DNA of 64,000 bases from Colicola sp016286205 (GTDB lineage: Bacteria > Bacteroidota > Bacteroidia > Bacteroidales > Paludibacteraceae), in NCBI GenBank assembly GCA_016286205.1, contig JAEESF010000005.1, positions 101,794-165,793 on the forward strand. Direction: 5' to 3'. The notes beneath the pieces were generated by a model. That model was not told where the DNA came from. It did not search any database and worked only from the letters and a program-made list of their open reading frames with translations. Position numbers and translations under genes: made by a program. This document shows, piece after piece, positions 34,918 through 41,666 of this stretch; position 1 is the first letter of the stretch; every line of letters begins with the position of its first letter.

Positions 34918-36198
34918 TTAGTTTTCGATGAACATGTCTAGCGTACCTTCCTTGATGCGGTCGAACAGACCCGGTTGGCGCACCAGTTGATTCTTGTGCG
35001 TATCGCGATAGTCTTGTCCCAGCAGGATAGTGCCAATCAGCGAAGTGTATGCCGGCGAGAGATATTTCTCGTCCGTATCGCGGTGCAGCAACAGGTTGTG
35101 TGCGCCGTATTGCACGCGAACGCGAGTTTGCTGCTGGATATATTCGGCCATGCCGGTCATCATGCTCGCACCGCCGGTGATGTAGAGTATCTTGATGCGG
35201 TCTTCCACTTTCTTGATCTCGTCCATCAGAGGTGCCAGCAGTTCGCGGAGTTTCATCTCGATGGCTTCAGCCAGTTGCTCGGTGGTGATGACCAGGTCTT
35301 CTTCCGAACCCGGCAAGCCCGGTATGCGCAGCCGAATGTTTTTCTCCACCAGTGCCGGCGAGGCTACACCGAAACGTTTCTTCAGCACTTCGGCTGTCTG
35401 GAAACTCATGCCCTGTTGCTCCAGCATGCGCGTGATGTGGTAACCACCTTTCGGCACCACTTTGTTCAGCAGATACTGTCCGCCTTTGTAGACCGTCAGA
35501 CTGGTCGTCTGCGCACCCATATCGAGCACAGCGCAACCGTCCATCAGCACATGATTGCCATCGCAGGTGGCAAAGGTGGAAAGCAGCGCTTCCGGACGAA
35601 CAAAAGCATGCTCGATGCTTCTTCCCGCCTGCGAGAAGGCTTTCTGCAGTTGGGTGTCAATCGCTTTGCGTCCGTAGAAAGCGATGTAGTTGGCCTCTAC
35701 GATGGCCGCGCGTTGGTCGGGCGTAGGCATGTCGTCTTGTTCTACGCCATCCAGCGTGAAGTAGCTGGGCACCAGGCCGAGTACGGCTACTTCGGGATTG
35801 TGCTGCTCGATCTTGCGTTTGCACTCTTCCTCCATGTCGTCCAGCAACTGTTGGCTCACTTCTTTCTTGCGTGCCTGGTCACGTTTGCTGTGCACCGACA
35901 CTATCTGCATCGATTGGCCGCCCAGCGCCACAAAAGCTGTGGGCAGTTCGTCCTCATGAATACGGTTAGCCAGCAGTTTCAGCACTTCGGCTATCGCATA
36001 ACCGGTGTTGCTGGACTGCGTGATGATGCCTTGTTCCACGCATACATTGCCAATCTTCTGCGCACGTTCTTCCACACCGAGAATCTGAAACAGGTCGGTG
36101 TCGAGTCGCCGTGCCGCCATCGCGCGGATGCTGTCACTACCCAGTTCGATGGCTACGAGCGGGAGTGAATCGGCTGTTTTCTTTTGTCGTTTTGCCAT
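34918..36198 (-). CDS. ftsA: Cell division protein FtsA
   Basis: Actin-like membrane tether of FtsZ, 426 residues. ELGSDSIRAM at the N-terminal phosphate loop, VLDMGAQTTSLTVYKGG for phosphate 2, and YITGGASMMTGMAEYIQQ for the adenosine site. The C-terminal DRIKEGTLDMFIEN resembles the amphipathic membrane-targeting helix. Lies between ftsQ and ftsZ with short spacers. Confidence 0.95.
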   Translation of the reverse strand: MAKRQKKTADSLPLVAIELGSDSIRAMAARRLDTDLFQILGVEERAQKIGNVCVEQGIITQSSNTGYAIAEVLKLLANRIHEDELPTAFVALGGQSMQIVSVHSKRDQARKKEVSQQLLDDMEEECKRKIEQHNPEVAVLGLVPSYFTLDGVEQDDMPTPDQRAAIVEANYIAFYGRKAIDTQLQKAFSQAGRSIEHAFVRPEALLSTFATCDGNHVLMDGCAVLDMGAQTTSLTVYKGGQYLLNKVVPKGGYHITRMLEQQGMSFQTAEVLKKRFGVASPALVEKNIRLRIPGLPGSEEDLVITTEQLAEAIEMKLRELLAPLMDEIKKVEDRIKILYITGGASMMTGMAEYIQQQTRVRVQYGAHNLLLHRDTDEKYLSPAYTSLIGTILLGQDYRDTHKNQLVRQPGLFDRIKEGTLDMFIEN

Positions 36199-36220
36199 AA
36201 TGTTGTTTTGGTTTAGGTTG

Positions 36221-36973
36221 TTATTGGTTCTTCAGTCCGCGACCTACTACTTGTCCGCGGAAACGGATATCTAGTTCTTCGTATTGCTTGTCGCCCAGTT
36301 CTTCTTTGCCTTGCTCGAAGAAGGTGCGCAGTTTAGCCAGTTTGCGGTCGTAGTCGCGCAGCGCGCCCAGCACAATCACCGATGGGGTGTTAGTCAGGTG
36401 TAAGCGTATGTTCGTGGGCGATTTCACTTCCACATATTTGATTCGTTGCTGCCAGTACGGATGCTCCATCACCCATTCTGCAAAATCCGCCAGTCGGTCG
36501 GCCGTAGCATGCAGACCCGCATGGCTTCGGACCTGTAGTGTCCATTCCTTGATGCGATAGCGGTTAGGCACCATACGGCGTTCTGTATCAATCAGATAAG
36601 CGCCATCCTTGCTCCACACGCTGACAATTGGTATGCGCTGGTTGATGTTCACTTCCACCTCGTTCTCATAGGTCAGGTAGCACTCCGCATTGCGAACCAT
36701 CGGATGATGACCGATGCACTGTTCAATCCGATGCAGCGAAACGCGATTCACTGCCCGTCCGACGGGGTAGATATCTTCGTCAGTCAGCATTTTGTTCAGT
36801 TCGCCGGTAGTGATATAGGCGGTGTCGCTTTGGCCGTAGATGTTGTAGTGCAACGCAGCGCACGGCTCCTGTGTCGGAGTAGAGCGAAAACCCCACACGA
36901 TGGCAGCTATCATCAGGCCCAGTCCAATCAGGACGCCCACCGTATTCCATATGATTTTCGCTACCTGACTCAT
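36221..36973 (-). CDS. ftsQ: Cell division protein FtsQ
   Basis: Bitopic divisome scaffold, 250 residues: short cytoplasmic N-terminus, one helix (about 9-29), then a POTRA-like part (ITTGELNKMLTD through HPMVRNAECYLTYENEVEVNINQRIPI) and a beta domain. Position between murC and ftsA is diagnostic. The ATG overlaps the murC stop (ATGA). Confidence 0.92.
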   Translation of the reverse strand: MSQVAKIIWNTVGVLIGLGLMIAAIVWGFRSTPTQEPCAALHYNIYGQSDTAYITTGELNKMLTDEDIYPVGRAVNRVSLHRIEQCIGHHPMVRNAECYLTYENEVEVNINQRIPIVSVWSKDGAYLIDTERRMVPNRYRIKEWTLQVRSHAGLHATADRLADFAEWVMEHPYWQQRIKYVEVKSPTNIRLHLTNTPSVIVLGALRDYDRKLAKLRTFFEQGKEELGDKQYEELDIRFRGQVVGRGLKNQ

Positions 36974-38460
36974 TTCGCAAATGCTTGTGCCACTTCGGGA
37001 ACCAGACGGTCGATATCGCCGGCGCCTACGGTCAGGATGACTACGGGTTGATTAGCTTGCGCTACGCGCTGTTTCAGTTCGCCGACCAGTTCACTTTTTG
37101 CTACCACTTTTCCGCCCAACATCTCGGATGTCACACCCGGAATAGGCAGTTCGCGGGCAGGGTAGATAGGCAGCAGAACCAGTTCGTCCATCGTGTTGAG
37201 CACGCGTGCAAAATCGCTCGCGAAGTCGCGTGTACGCGTATACAGATGCGGCTGGAACACGCCTATCAGCTTGCGTGTAGGGTAGAGTTTTCGTATCGAA
37301 TCAATGGCGGTGGCTATCTCCTGCGGGTGATGGGCATAATCGTCCACATAAACCACTTTCGGAGTGTTAACGTGTATGTTAAACCGGCGCCAAACGCCCT
37401 TGAAACTGGCCATGCCATCTTTCAACTCTTGACTCTTGTCTTTAACCGGAGTGCTCGGAAGCACCTCTTGACTCTTGTCTTTAACCGGAGTGCTCGGAAG
37501 CACCTCTTGGCTCTCGCCTTTTGCCTCTCGCCTTTCGTCCTTACCAACCAGCCATGCCACACTCATCGCGGCCGTTGCGTTCTCTATGTTCACCCAAACA
37601 GGCACACCGAGTCGGATATCAGCAATCACCTCTTCCGGAGTATGAAAATCGAATGTGATCTGCCCTTCGCTCACGCGTATGTTCTCCGCATAGAAATCCG
37701 GCTTACATTCCCTTCCCTTCAGGGAGGGGTTAGGGGTAGGCTCCACTACCCCGTAGGTGTAGCATCTGACACCTTTCTGCAGTCTCGGCTTCAGTTCCAG
37801 CCCCTGTTTCATCACCAGCGCGCCCGTGATCAGGCTCGTGTAGTGCGCAAACGCGTCGCGATAAGCCTCAGGCGTGCCGTATATATCCAGGTGGTCCGGA
37901 TCCACAGCCGTCACTACCGAAATATAGGGTGTCAGTTGATGGAACGAGCGGTCGTATTCATCGGCTTCCACTACGGCATAGTCGCTCTCCGGATGAATCA
38001 GCACGTTGGTATGATAGTTCATGCTTATTCCGCCCAGGAAAGCATTGCATTGCATCAGGTGCGCCAGCATGGTGCTGGTGGTCGTTTTGCCGTGTGTGCC
38101 GGCCACGCACAGCGCTTTTTTCTGCCGAGTAACGATACCCAGCACTTCCGAGCGTTTCAGTATCTGAAAACCTTCCCTGCGCAGTTCGGTGTAGATGACC
38201 GAATCTTCGGGCACGGCAGGCGTACGCACTACCAGCGTGTTCTGCGGATTCAGCGGCAGACTGTTCAGCCATCTCACCGAATCATCGTAACTGATAGTCA
38301 TGCCTTCCGCTTCCAGTTCGCGGGTTAACTCCGAAGGAGTGCGGTCGTAACCGAAGATACGGCGGCGTTCAACCGACTGAAAATAGCGTGCCAACGCAGA
38401 CATGCCGATGCCGCCTATACCCAAGAAAAAGAGGTTTTTTATGTCGTCAGAAAGGGTCAT
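36970..38460 (-). CDS. murC: UDP-N-acetylmuramate--L-alanine ligase, with in-frame repeat insertions
   Basis: Adds L-alanine to UDP-MurNAc. 496 residues. FLGIGGIGMSALAR (dinucleotide-like fold), ATP loop AGTHGKTTTSTMLAHL (about 118-133), VEADEYDRSFHQL, and the C-terminal domain DDYAHHPQEIATAI are complete. Two insertions are odd. PTPNPSLKGREC (DNA 37706-37743) is a palindromic mobile element. A stretch with two 13-residue repeats, KSQEVLPSTPVKD (DNA 37426-37503), followed by KGESQ words, lies in the linker before the C-terminal domain. Both add residues in tolerant loops. It has its own promoter, and no murG/ftsW genes precede it within this window. Confidence 0.95.
   Translation of the reverse strand: MTLSDDIKNLFFLGIGGIGMSALARYFQSVERRRIFGYDRTPSELTRELEAEGMTISYDDSVRWLNSLPLNPQNTLVVRTPAVPEDSVIYTELRREGFQILKRSEVLGIVTRQKKALCVAGTHGKTTTSTMLAHLMQCNAFLGGISMNYHTNVLIHPESDYAVVEADEYDRSFHQLTPYISVVTAVDPDHLDIYGTPEAYRDAFAHYTSLITGALVMKQGLELKPRLQKGVRCYTYGVVEPTPNPSLKGRECKPDFYAENIRVSEGQITFDFHTPEEVIADIRLGVPVWVNIENATAAMSVAWLVGKDERREAKGESQEVLPSTPVKDKSQEVLPSTPVKDKSQELKDGMASFKGVWRRFNIHVNTPKVVYVDDYAHHPQEIATAIDSIRKLYPTRKLIGVFQPHLYTRTRDFASDFARVLNTMDELVLLPIYPARELPIPGVTSEMLGGKVVAKSELVGELKQRVAQANQPVVILTVGAGDIDRLVPEVAQAFAK
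37426..37503 (-). repeat. 39-bp tandem repeat inside murC
   Basis: Two adjoining perfect 39-bp units starting CTCTTGACTCTTGTC, with a degenerate third beginning at 37504. The unit length is a multiple of three, so the frame is kept, and the units encode 13-residue repeats. Confidence 0.88.
37706..37743 (+). repeat. Short palindromic element inside murC
   Basis: Core CCCTTCAGGGAGGGG with flank TTAGGGGTAGGCT; homologous to 12591-12628 and, inverted, to 12524-12553. Read in murC as TPNPSLKGRE. Confidence 0.72.
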
Positions 38461-38488
38461 CGCCTATTTATGCAAACTAAAAATCGCG

Positions 38489-38519
38489 CAAAGTTACAAC
38501 ATTTTTTTTGAATGTACAA
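38489..38519 (-). promoter_or_regulatory. Promoter of murC-ftsQAZ
   Basis: -7 box TAACTTTG (complement 38489-38496), 20 nt, TTG (complement 38517-38519). The spacer holds the inverted repeat ACATT-N7-AATGT. Nearly identical to the aroC promoter. Confidence 0.8.
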
Positions 38520-38527
38520 ATATTTGG

Positions 38528-38552
38528 CGAAAAAAAGAGCGCCGAAGCGCCC
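38528..38552 (-). terminator. Intrinsic terminator after the small-gene island
   Basis: On the minus strand GGGCGC-TTCG-GCGCTC followed by a run of T (complement of 38528-38536). It ends transcription coming from 38662-39048 before it reaches the murC promoter. A second CCCCAAA/TTTGGGG hairpin (38635-38658) lies just after the stop codon at 38662. Confidence 0.75.
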
Positions 38553-38661
38553 TTTCTTCGCGGGCAATCCCCTCGTACACGGACTGAATCAAAGATCCAT
38601 TAGGGTACTCGGGGTTGCTCCGCTCTCCCCAAAAATTAAAATTGTTTGGGGACCCCGGCCG

Positions 38662-39048
38662 TTATGGGTTCTGCTGGTCGTAAGCAGCCCCACAAACGGA
38701 CCATAAGTAGGAGACGAAAGTTTTCTTTCCGCCGGGTTGATCTTTCTGCGCGACGAAAGCGGCTTGATCGGCGGCGATAGTTGCCAGATTCTGCTTGCGC
38801 GTAGCAACGGCTCGTGAGACTGCTGCGAAACGTGCGCGTGCATCCAGTTCGTCTTGCGAAGGAAGCGTGGTGCGCTCGTAGGTTGCACCCTTGCGGATGT
38901 AGAGTCGTGTACAATCAGGATTGGTGGTCGGCGCTGTGCGGTGCGTACCAATCAGGTAGTCACCACAGCGGTGGCCTTCTTTCTTTTTGGCTTTTGCCAG
39001 GGCACCATTGACATACTCGATACCCGGTGAATAAGTTACTTTACCCAT
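38662..39048 (-). CDS. Unknown protein of the small-gene island (128 aa)
   Basis: Not recognised. It is basic, opens MGKVTYSPGIEYVNGALAKAKKKEGHRCGDYLIGTH, and contains a strand-rich middle (CTRLYIRKGATYERTTLPS) followed by an Ala/Arg-rich helix (ELDARARFAAVSRAVATRKQ). No signal or membrane segment. The gene is last in a series of short minus-strand genes and is followed by two hairpin terminators. The clean start, codon use like its neighbours and the terminator support a real gene. Confidence 0.65.
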   Translation of the reverse strand: MGKVTYSPGIEYVNGALAKAKKKEGHRCGDYLIGTHRTAPTTNPDCTRLYIRKGATYERTTLPSQDELDARARFAAVSRAVATRKQNLATIAADQAAFVAQKDQPGGKKTFVSYLWSVCGAAYDQQNP

Positions 39049-39333
39049 AGTAGATGTTTGGTTTAATGGTTAATAAATAAGTTAAACAAAAATAGTAAAA
39101 ATAGGTTAAAAATAATAATTATAACAAAAACACGTGCTTCGCGCTCTCGAAAACACCCTGCCGTTGTGCTACTTGGTCTTTCGGCCTACGCGGCCTTAGC
39201 GTACCAGCCTACTAAATCGCGTTTTTGAGCGAGCTCAACACGCGCCTGATTAGCCTATTCCGCGCAGCTTTAGCTGCTAAAAAGCCCACGTATCACACCG
39301 TTCGGGCAAAAACAGAGAAAAACAGCATTCTTG
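39049..39333. other. Non-coding gap in the small-gene island
   Basis: About 285 nt without a supportable gene. The half next to 39048 is AT-rich (a leader of TTAA words). The half 39130-39300 is GC-richer with small inverted repeats such as GGTC-TTTC-GGCC-type stems and CAGC-TTTA-GCTG. No tRNA fold was found. It may be an untranslated RNA or decayed gene. Confidence 0.4.
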
Positions 39334-39534
39334 TTACAATTTTTTACTTGCGTCGTAAGACTCGATGGTCTTAGTGACGATGGTGCAGGTTGTATCTCCT
39401 TTTTGGAAATACTTGCTCTCGTTGGTGATGGTACGGACGACGTTGCATGATTGCAAGCCTAGTGCGATGGCGGCGCAGGTCACTACGGCCGTGGCAATAG
39501 TTACCACGATTTTGTAAATAGTTTGTTTACTCAT
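39334..39534 (-). CDS. Small membrane/lipoprotein-like protein (smalltalk-like)
   Basis: 66 residues from the ATG at 39534, which lies just downstream of a good promoter; a longer in-frame reading would cross that promoter. It has one hydrophobic helix (IYKIVVTIATAVVTCAAIALG) then LQSCNVV, with a Cys that could act as a lipobox. The short Thr/Lys-rich tail ends ESYDASKKL. It resembles the very small smalltalk-type proteins annotated in Bacteroidales phage-like loci; this resemblance is by pattern only. Confidence 0.6.
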   Translation of the reverse strand: MSKQTIYKIVVTIATAVVTCAAIALGLQSCNVVRTITNESKYFQKGDTTCTIVTKTIESYDASKKL

Positions 39535-39563
39535 AACGTTTAGGTTTAATTGGTTTGCGAGTG

Positions 39564-39594
39564 CAAAGGTATAATAAAAAACGGAGGCGTGCAA
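39564..39594 (-). promoter_or_regulatory. Promoter of the 66-residue membrane protein gene
   Basis: -7 box TACCTTTG (complement 39564-39571), 20 nt, TTG (complement 39592-39594). Confidence 0.75.
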
Positions 39595-39628
39595 ATATTC
39601 GCCTCCGCAAAGCACGTTCGAACGAGCT

Positions 39629-39847
39629 TTAGACAAAAAGATAGCCGCAATAGTGCGCAAAATCGCGTGCCATAGGGAGCGTCATCCAGTTTCTACGCTT
39701 GACGTCGGAAAGCCAGTTGCGATGGTGTTTTCGGCTCTTTGCCCAGCCATAGAGCAACACATCGAAAGCGAATTCCGGATTCTGGTAGTTCATACGCGAC
39801 TGGAGACGAGCACAGAGGTAAGAAAGTTCTACTCGTTGCTGTCCCAT
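39629..39847 (-). CDS. Unknown 72-residue protein
   Basis: Not recognised. Opens MGQQRVELSYLCARLQSRMNYQNPEFAFDVLLYGW and is rich in Arg and Trp (KSRKHHRNWLSDVKRRNWMTLP). It overlaps the end of the preceding gene (39829-40095) by 19 nt, so it is probably part of the same transcript. Cytoplasmic, possibly nucleic-acid binding by composition. Confidence 0.5.
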   Translation of the reverse strand: MGQQRVELSYLCARLQSRMNYQNPEFAFDVLLYGWAKSRKHHRNWLSDVKRRNWMTLPMARDFAHYCGYLFV

Positions 39848-40095
39848 TGCTTACGATCGTAATTGATAGACACGACAGTTAGTTGGAGTTCGTCGGCTAT
39901 CCTACGTAATAACCCCGACAAGCTCTCGATATTATCCCGTTGCGACCCCGTGGACGAACGGCGAGGTTTGTAGTAGGCTTTTATCAATTTGCCGTTGGCA
40001 TACGTGCGGAAGATAAACGGGCCAAGTCGCCCGGAGATAGATCGGATAAATTTCTTAGAATTAGATAGTTGAGCATTGAAAATAAATTGTTGCAT
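39829..40095 (-). CDS. Unknown 88-residue basic protein
   Basis: Not recognised. MQQFIFNAQLSNSKKFIRSISGRLGPFIFRTYANGKLIKAYYKPR is a basic beta-rich N-terminus, followed by a helix NIESLSGLLRRIADELQLTVVSINYD. It sits 12 nt after the 106-residue gene and overlaps the 72-residue gene. The N-terminal phrase resembles phage or mobile-element small proteins of Bacteroidales in style, but no family can be named. Confidence 0.6.
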   Translation of the reverse strand: MQQFIFNAQLSNSKKFIRSISGRLGPFIFRTYANGKLIKAYYKPRRSSTGSQRDNIESLSGLLRRIADELQLTVVSINYDRKQWDSNE

Positions 40096-40107
40096 AGATG
40101 TTGTTTT

Positions 40108-40428
40108 TTAGGGTTTAACAAAAATGACCTGATGACCGGTCGGATTTTCCATGTGCCAGCCGTCTTGCGGCTCGGTGGTTCCGTAGCGGTCGTAGTATTC
40201 TTGGTACGTCAGCGTCTGACGCAAAGGTCGGTACATATTTTCACGCAACGCACGAATAGGGTCGTATTGTACAAACTTGCCCTCGCGCAATTTGTTGCTG
40301 ATGGTAGTATAGACCTGTTGTTGCTGTTGCGTTGAGAGAGTACGCCAGTAGCGTTCGGTTCCTTCCCGCTTCTTTTCGCTCGCGCCATGTTGGTAAAGCA
40401 GCTGCCATATTTGTTCAAAAGAGATCAT
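40108..40428 (-). CDS. Unknown 106-residue protein
   Basis: Not recognised. Helical N-terminal half (SFEQIWQLLYQHGASEKKREGTERYWRTLSTQQQQQVYTTI) then KLREGKFVQYDPIRALRENM and a C-terminal LTYQEYYDRYGTTEPQDGWHMENPTGHQVIFVKP. The polyglutamine-like stretch and the W-x-TL pattern suggest a DNA-transaction accessory protein, but that is a guess. It leads a tight run of three genes. Confidence 0.6.
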   Translation of the reverse strand: MISFEQIWQLLYQHGASEKKREGTERYWRTLSTQQQQQVYTTISNKLREGKFVQYDPIRALRENMYRPLRQTLTYQEYYDRYGTTEPQDGWHMENPTGHQVIFVKP

Positions 40429-40443
40429 AAACTAAAAAATTCA

Positions 40444-40540
40444 AAAAAGGTGGTGGTGGTAAAGATACGCTTAGCGTCCTGTGTCATTTGGGGACTTAGG
40501 GGCAAAGTATACGCTCTACCACCAGCACCTTTCTTTTTTA
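40444..40540. other. Long inverted repeat (large hairpin)
   Basis: AAAGGTGGTGGTGGTA (about 40445-40461) and TACCACCAGCACCTTT (about 40520-40535) are complementary at 15 of 16 positions with about 60 nt between, flanked by poly-A and poly-T. It could be an RNA hairpin or terminator between the 138- and 106-residue genes. Confidence 0.6.
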
Positions 40541-40577
40541 ATTTTCTTTGGTTACTTTCTTTTATTGGTTTTCTTTT

Positions 40578-40689
40578 GTGCCCCTTCCGTCTAGGGTTTC
40601 CCCGATTGACGGGGACACCTCATCTTGTTTCTTTGTCCCCTTCCGTCTGGGGTTTCCCCGATTAACGGGGACACCTCATCTTGTTTCTT
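40578..40689. repeat. 56-bp tandem duplication
   Basis: Two copies with a 56-bp period; CCCCTTCCGTCT starts at 40581 and 40637. Each contains TCCCCG-ATTAA-CGGGGA and GTCCCC/GGGGAC self-complementary parts. Only a few differences separate the copies. Non-coding. Confidence 0.85.
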
Positions 40690-40691
40690 TC

Positions 40692-41108
40692 CTACTTACT
40701 CATGTAGGCGATTGTGAAGCCGTACGAGATACATTTCGGATGCGCTTTTGCGAGCTCGATCTCCATGTCGGCCGCAGTGGCCTTCATCTTGTCTATGTCG
40801 TTCATCAGCGCCTTGTAGTCATGCAACAGAGGATCCTTGATGTTCTTCTCGCGCCAGTTGCAGATACTCGGACGCTGCACACGAATTTTGTACATCTGCC
40901 CCTCGCAAAGATAGATGACCGTTCCGGTAAAATCTTTTGTGTCGGGGTCGCTGTCTAGTTTATCCTGTAGCTCTTTCGAAGCGAGCGGACGCAGTTCCTC
41001 CGCTTTGTTCTTGTAGTACGCCGCAATCGCTGCTTGTTCGCAGAACGGTTGCAAATTCTTTTGTTCTTCGGTTGACTCAACAGTCAGTTTTTGCTTTTTT
41101 GTTGCCAT
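40692..41108 (-). CDS. Unknown 138-residue protein
   Basis: Not recognised. Charged and largely helical: MATKKQKLTVESTEEQKNLQPFCEQAAIAAYYKNKAEELRPLASKELQDKL, a short beta part (GTVIYLCEGQMYKIRVQRPS) and a C-terminal coiled-coil-like helix (ALMNDIDKMKATAADMEIELAKAHP). The middle looks like a bacteriophage siphovirus Gp157-type layout (helix-beta-helix), but this is a weak analogy. It has a long structured leader upstream. Confidence 0.62.
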   Translation of the reverse strand: MATKKQKLTVESTEEQKNLQPFCEQAAIAAYYKNKAEELRPLASKELQDKLDSDPDTKDFTGTVIYLCEGQMYKIRVQRPSICNWREKNIKDPLLHDYKALMNDIDKMKATAADMEIELAKAHPKCISYGFTIAYMSK

Positions 41109-41320
41109 AATTATCGCTGCTGGCTATTCTCGGACCCGGACTGACGATTTCGTCGTCATTAAGTCCTCGAATGCCCTCGCTCTTAGCTCGGACTATCGCT
41201 TTGCTAGCAGTCCTCGCTAGTGGCACCTCCGCAGTCAGAGGGGATAAAATGTGATAAATTATGGCTACCGGTAGCCTTGTTATTTTTGGAGTTCCTGTCG
41301 TGTGAGCTCTGTGAACTAAG
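41109..41320 (-). promoter_or_regulatory. Structured 5' leader of the 138-residue gene
   Basis: On the minus strand a -7 box TACCTTTG (complement about 41333-41340) lacks a good -33 TTG, but it would start a ~210-nt leader. The leader contains GGCTACC-GGTAGCC, GACGA-CGAAA-TCGTC and CTAGC-N8-GCTAG stems. This is more structure than random spacer normally shows. Confidence 0.4.
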
Positions 41321-41354
41321 AAATCCGGTGCAAAGGTACTGTTTTGGTTTGAGA

Positions 41355-41567
41355 CTATTGTGCGGATTTTCCGCACTTTTGTTTTCTTCGAGTCAAAATG
41401 TCTCTAACTTGCCCTGCTGTAAGGTAAAATTGGTATCCCACCGCCTCATATGCTTCCATAAAAGGCATGTGTTCTTCGATGGTTAATTGTTGGAAAAGTT
41501 GCTTGATGTCGCGGTAGCGCCTGGCTTTGCGTTCAGCAGGACTTTCTAGGATGTAATTCATGGCCAT
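41355..41567 (-). CDS. Unknown 70-residue protein
   Basis: Not recognised. Basic helical protein: MNYILESPAERKARRYRDIKQLFQQLTIEEHMPFMEAYEAVGYQFYL followed by TAGQVRDILTRRKQK. The last part looks like a helix-turn-helix (TAGQVRDIL), so a small DNA-binding protein is possible. First gene of the small-gene island. Confidence 0.55.
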   Translation of the reverse strand: MAMNYILESPAERKARRYRDIKQLFQQLTIEEHMPFMEAYEAVGYQFYLTAGQVRDILTRRKQKCGKSAQ

Positions 41568-41620
41568 TTCGATTTAGAATCAGGGCCACAAAATTACTGC
41601 TTCTCTCCGGTTTAGACATA

Positions 41621-41650
41621 AAAAAAGCACCCCGTTTGGAGTGCTTTTCC
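41621..41650 (-). terminator. Terminator after the papain-like protease gene
   Basis: On the minus strand GCACTCC-AAAC-GGGGTGC followed by seven T. It ends the 45188-41667 operon. Confidence 0.85.
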
Positions 41651-41666
41651 CGTTGTTGTGAGATGA

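Noticed and set aside
36985..38328. Long open frame (447 codons) on the plus strand opposite murC
   Set aside because: Murein ligase motifs are on the minus strand; the plus frame has no family signature and is a shadow of high-GC third positions. The same applies to 5944-7188, 16452-17495, 26818-27774, 30566-31465 and 34975-36168.
39130..39310. tRNA or tmRNA in the GC-richer gap
   Set aside because: No acceptor/T-arm pattern such as GGTTCRAATCC was found.
40578..40689. Possible CRISPR array
   Set aside because: Only two adjoining 56-bp copies with no spacers and no cas genes; a tandem duplication explains it.
41077..41376. 99-codon minus-strand ORF overlapping the structured leader
   Set aside because: It starts inside the preceding gene region, crosses the -7 box, and its composition is explained by the stems; the 138-residue gene ends the transcript in another frame.
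38662..41567. Integrated microvirus or complete prophage
   Set aside because: No capsid, replication, integrase or lysis gene and no flanking repeats could be identified; only small unknown genes are present.
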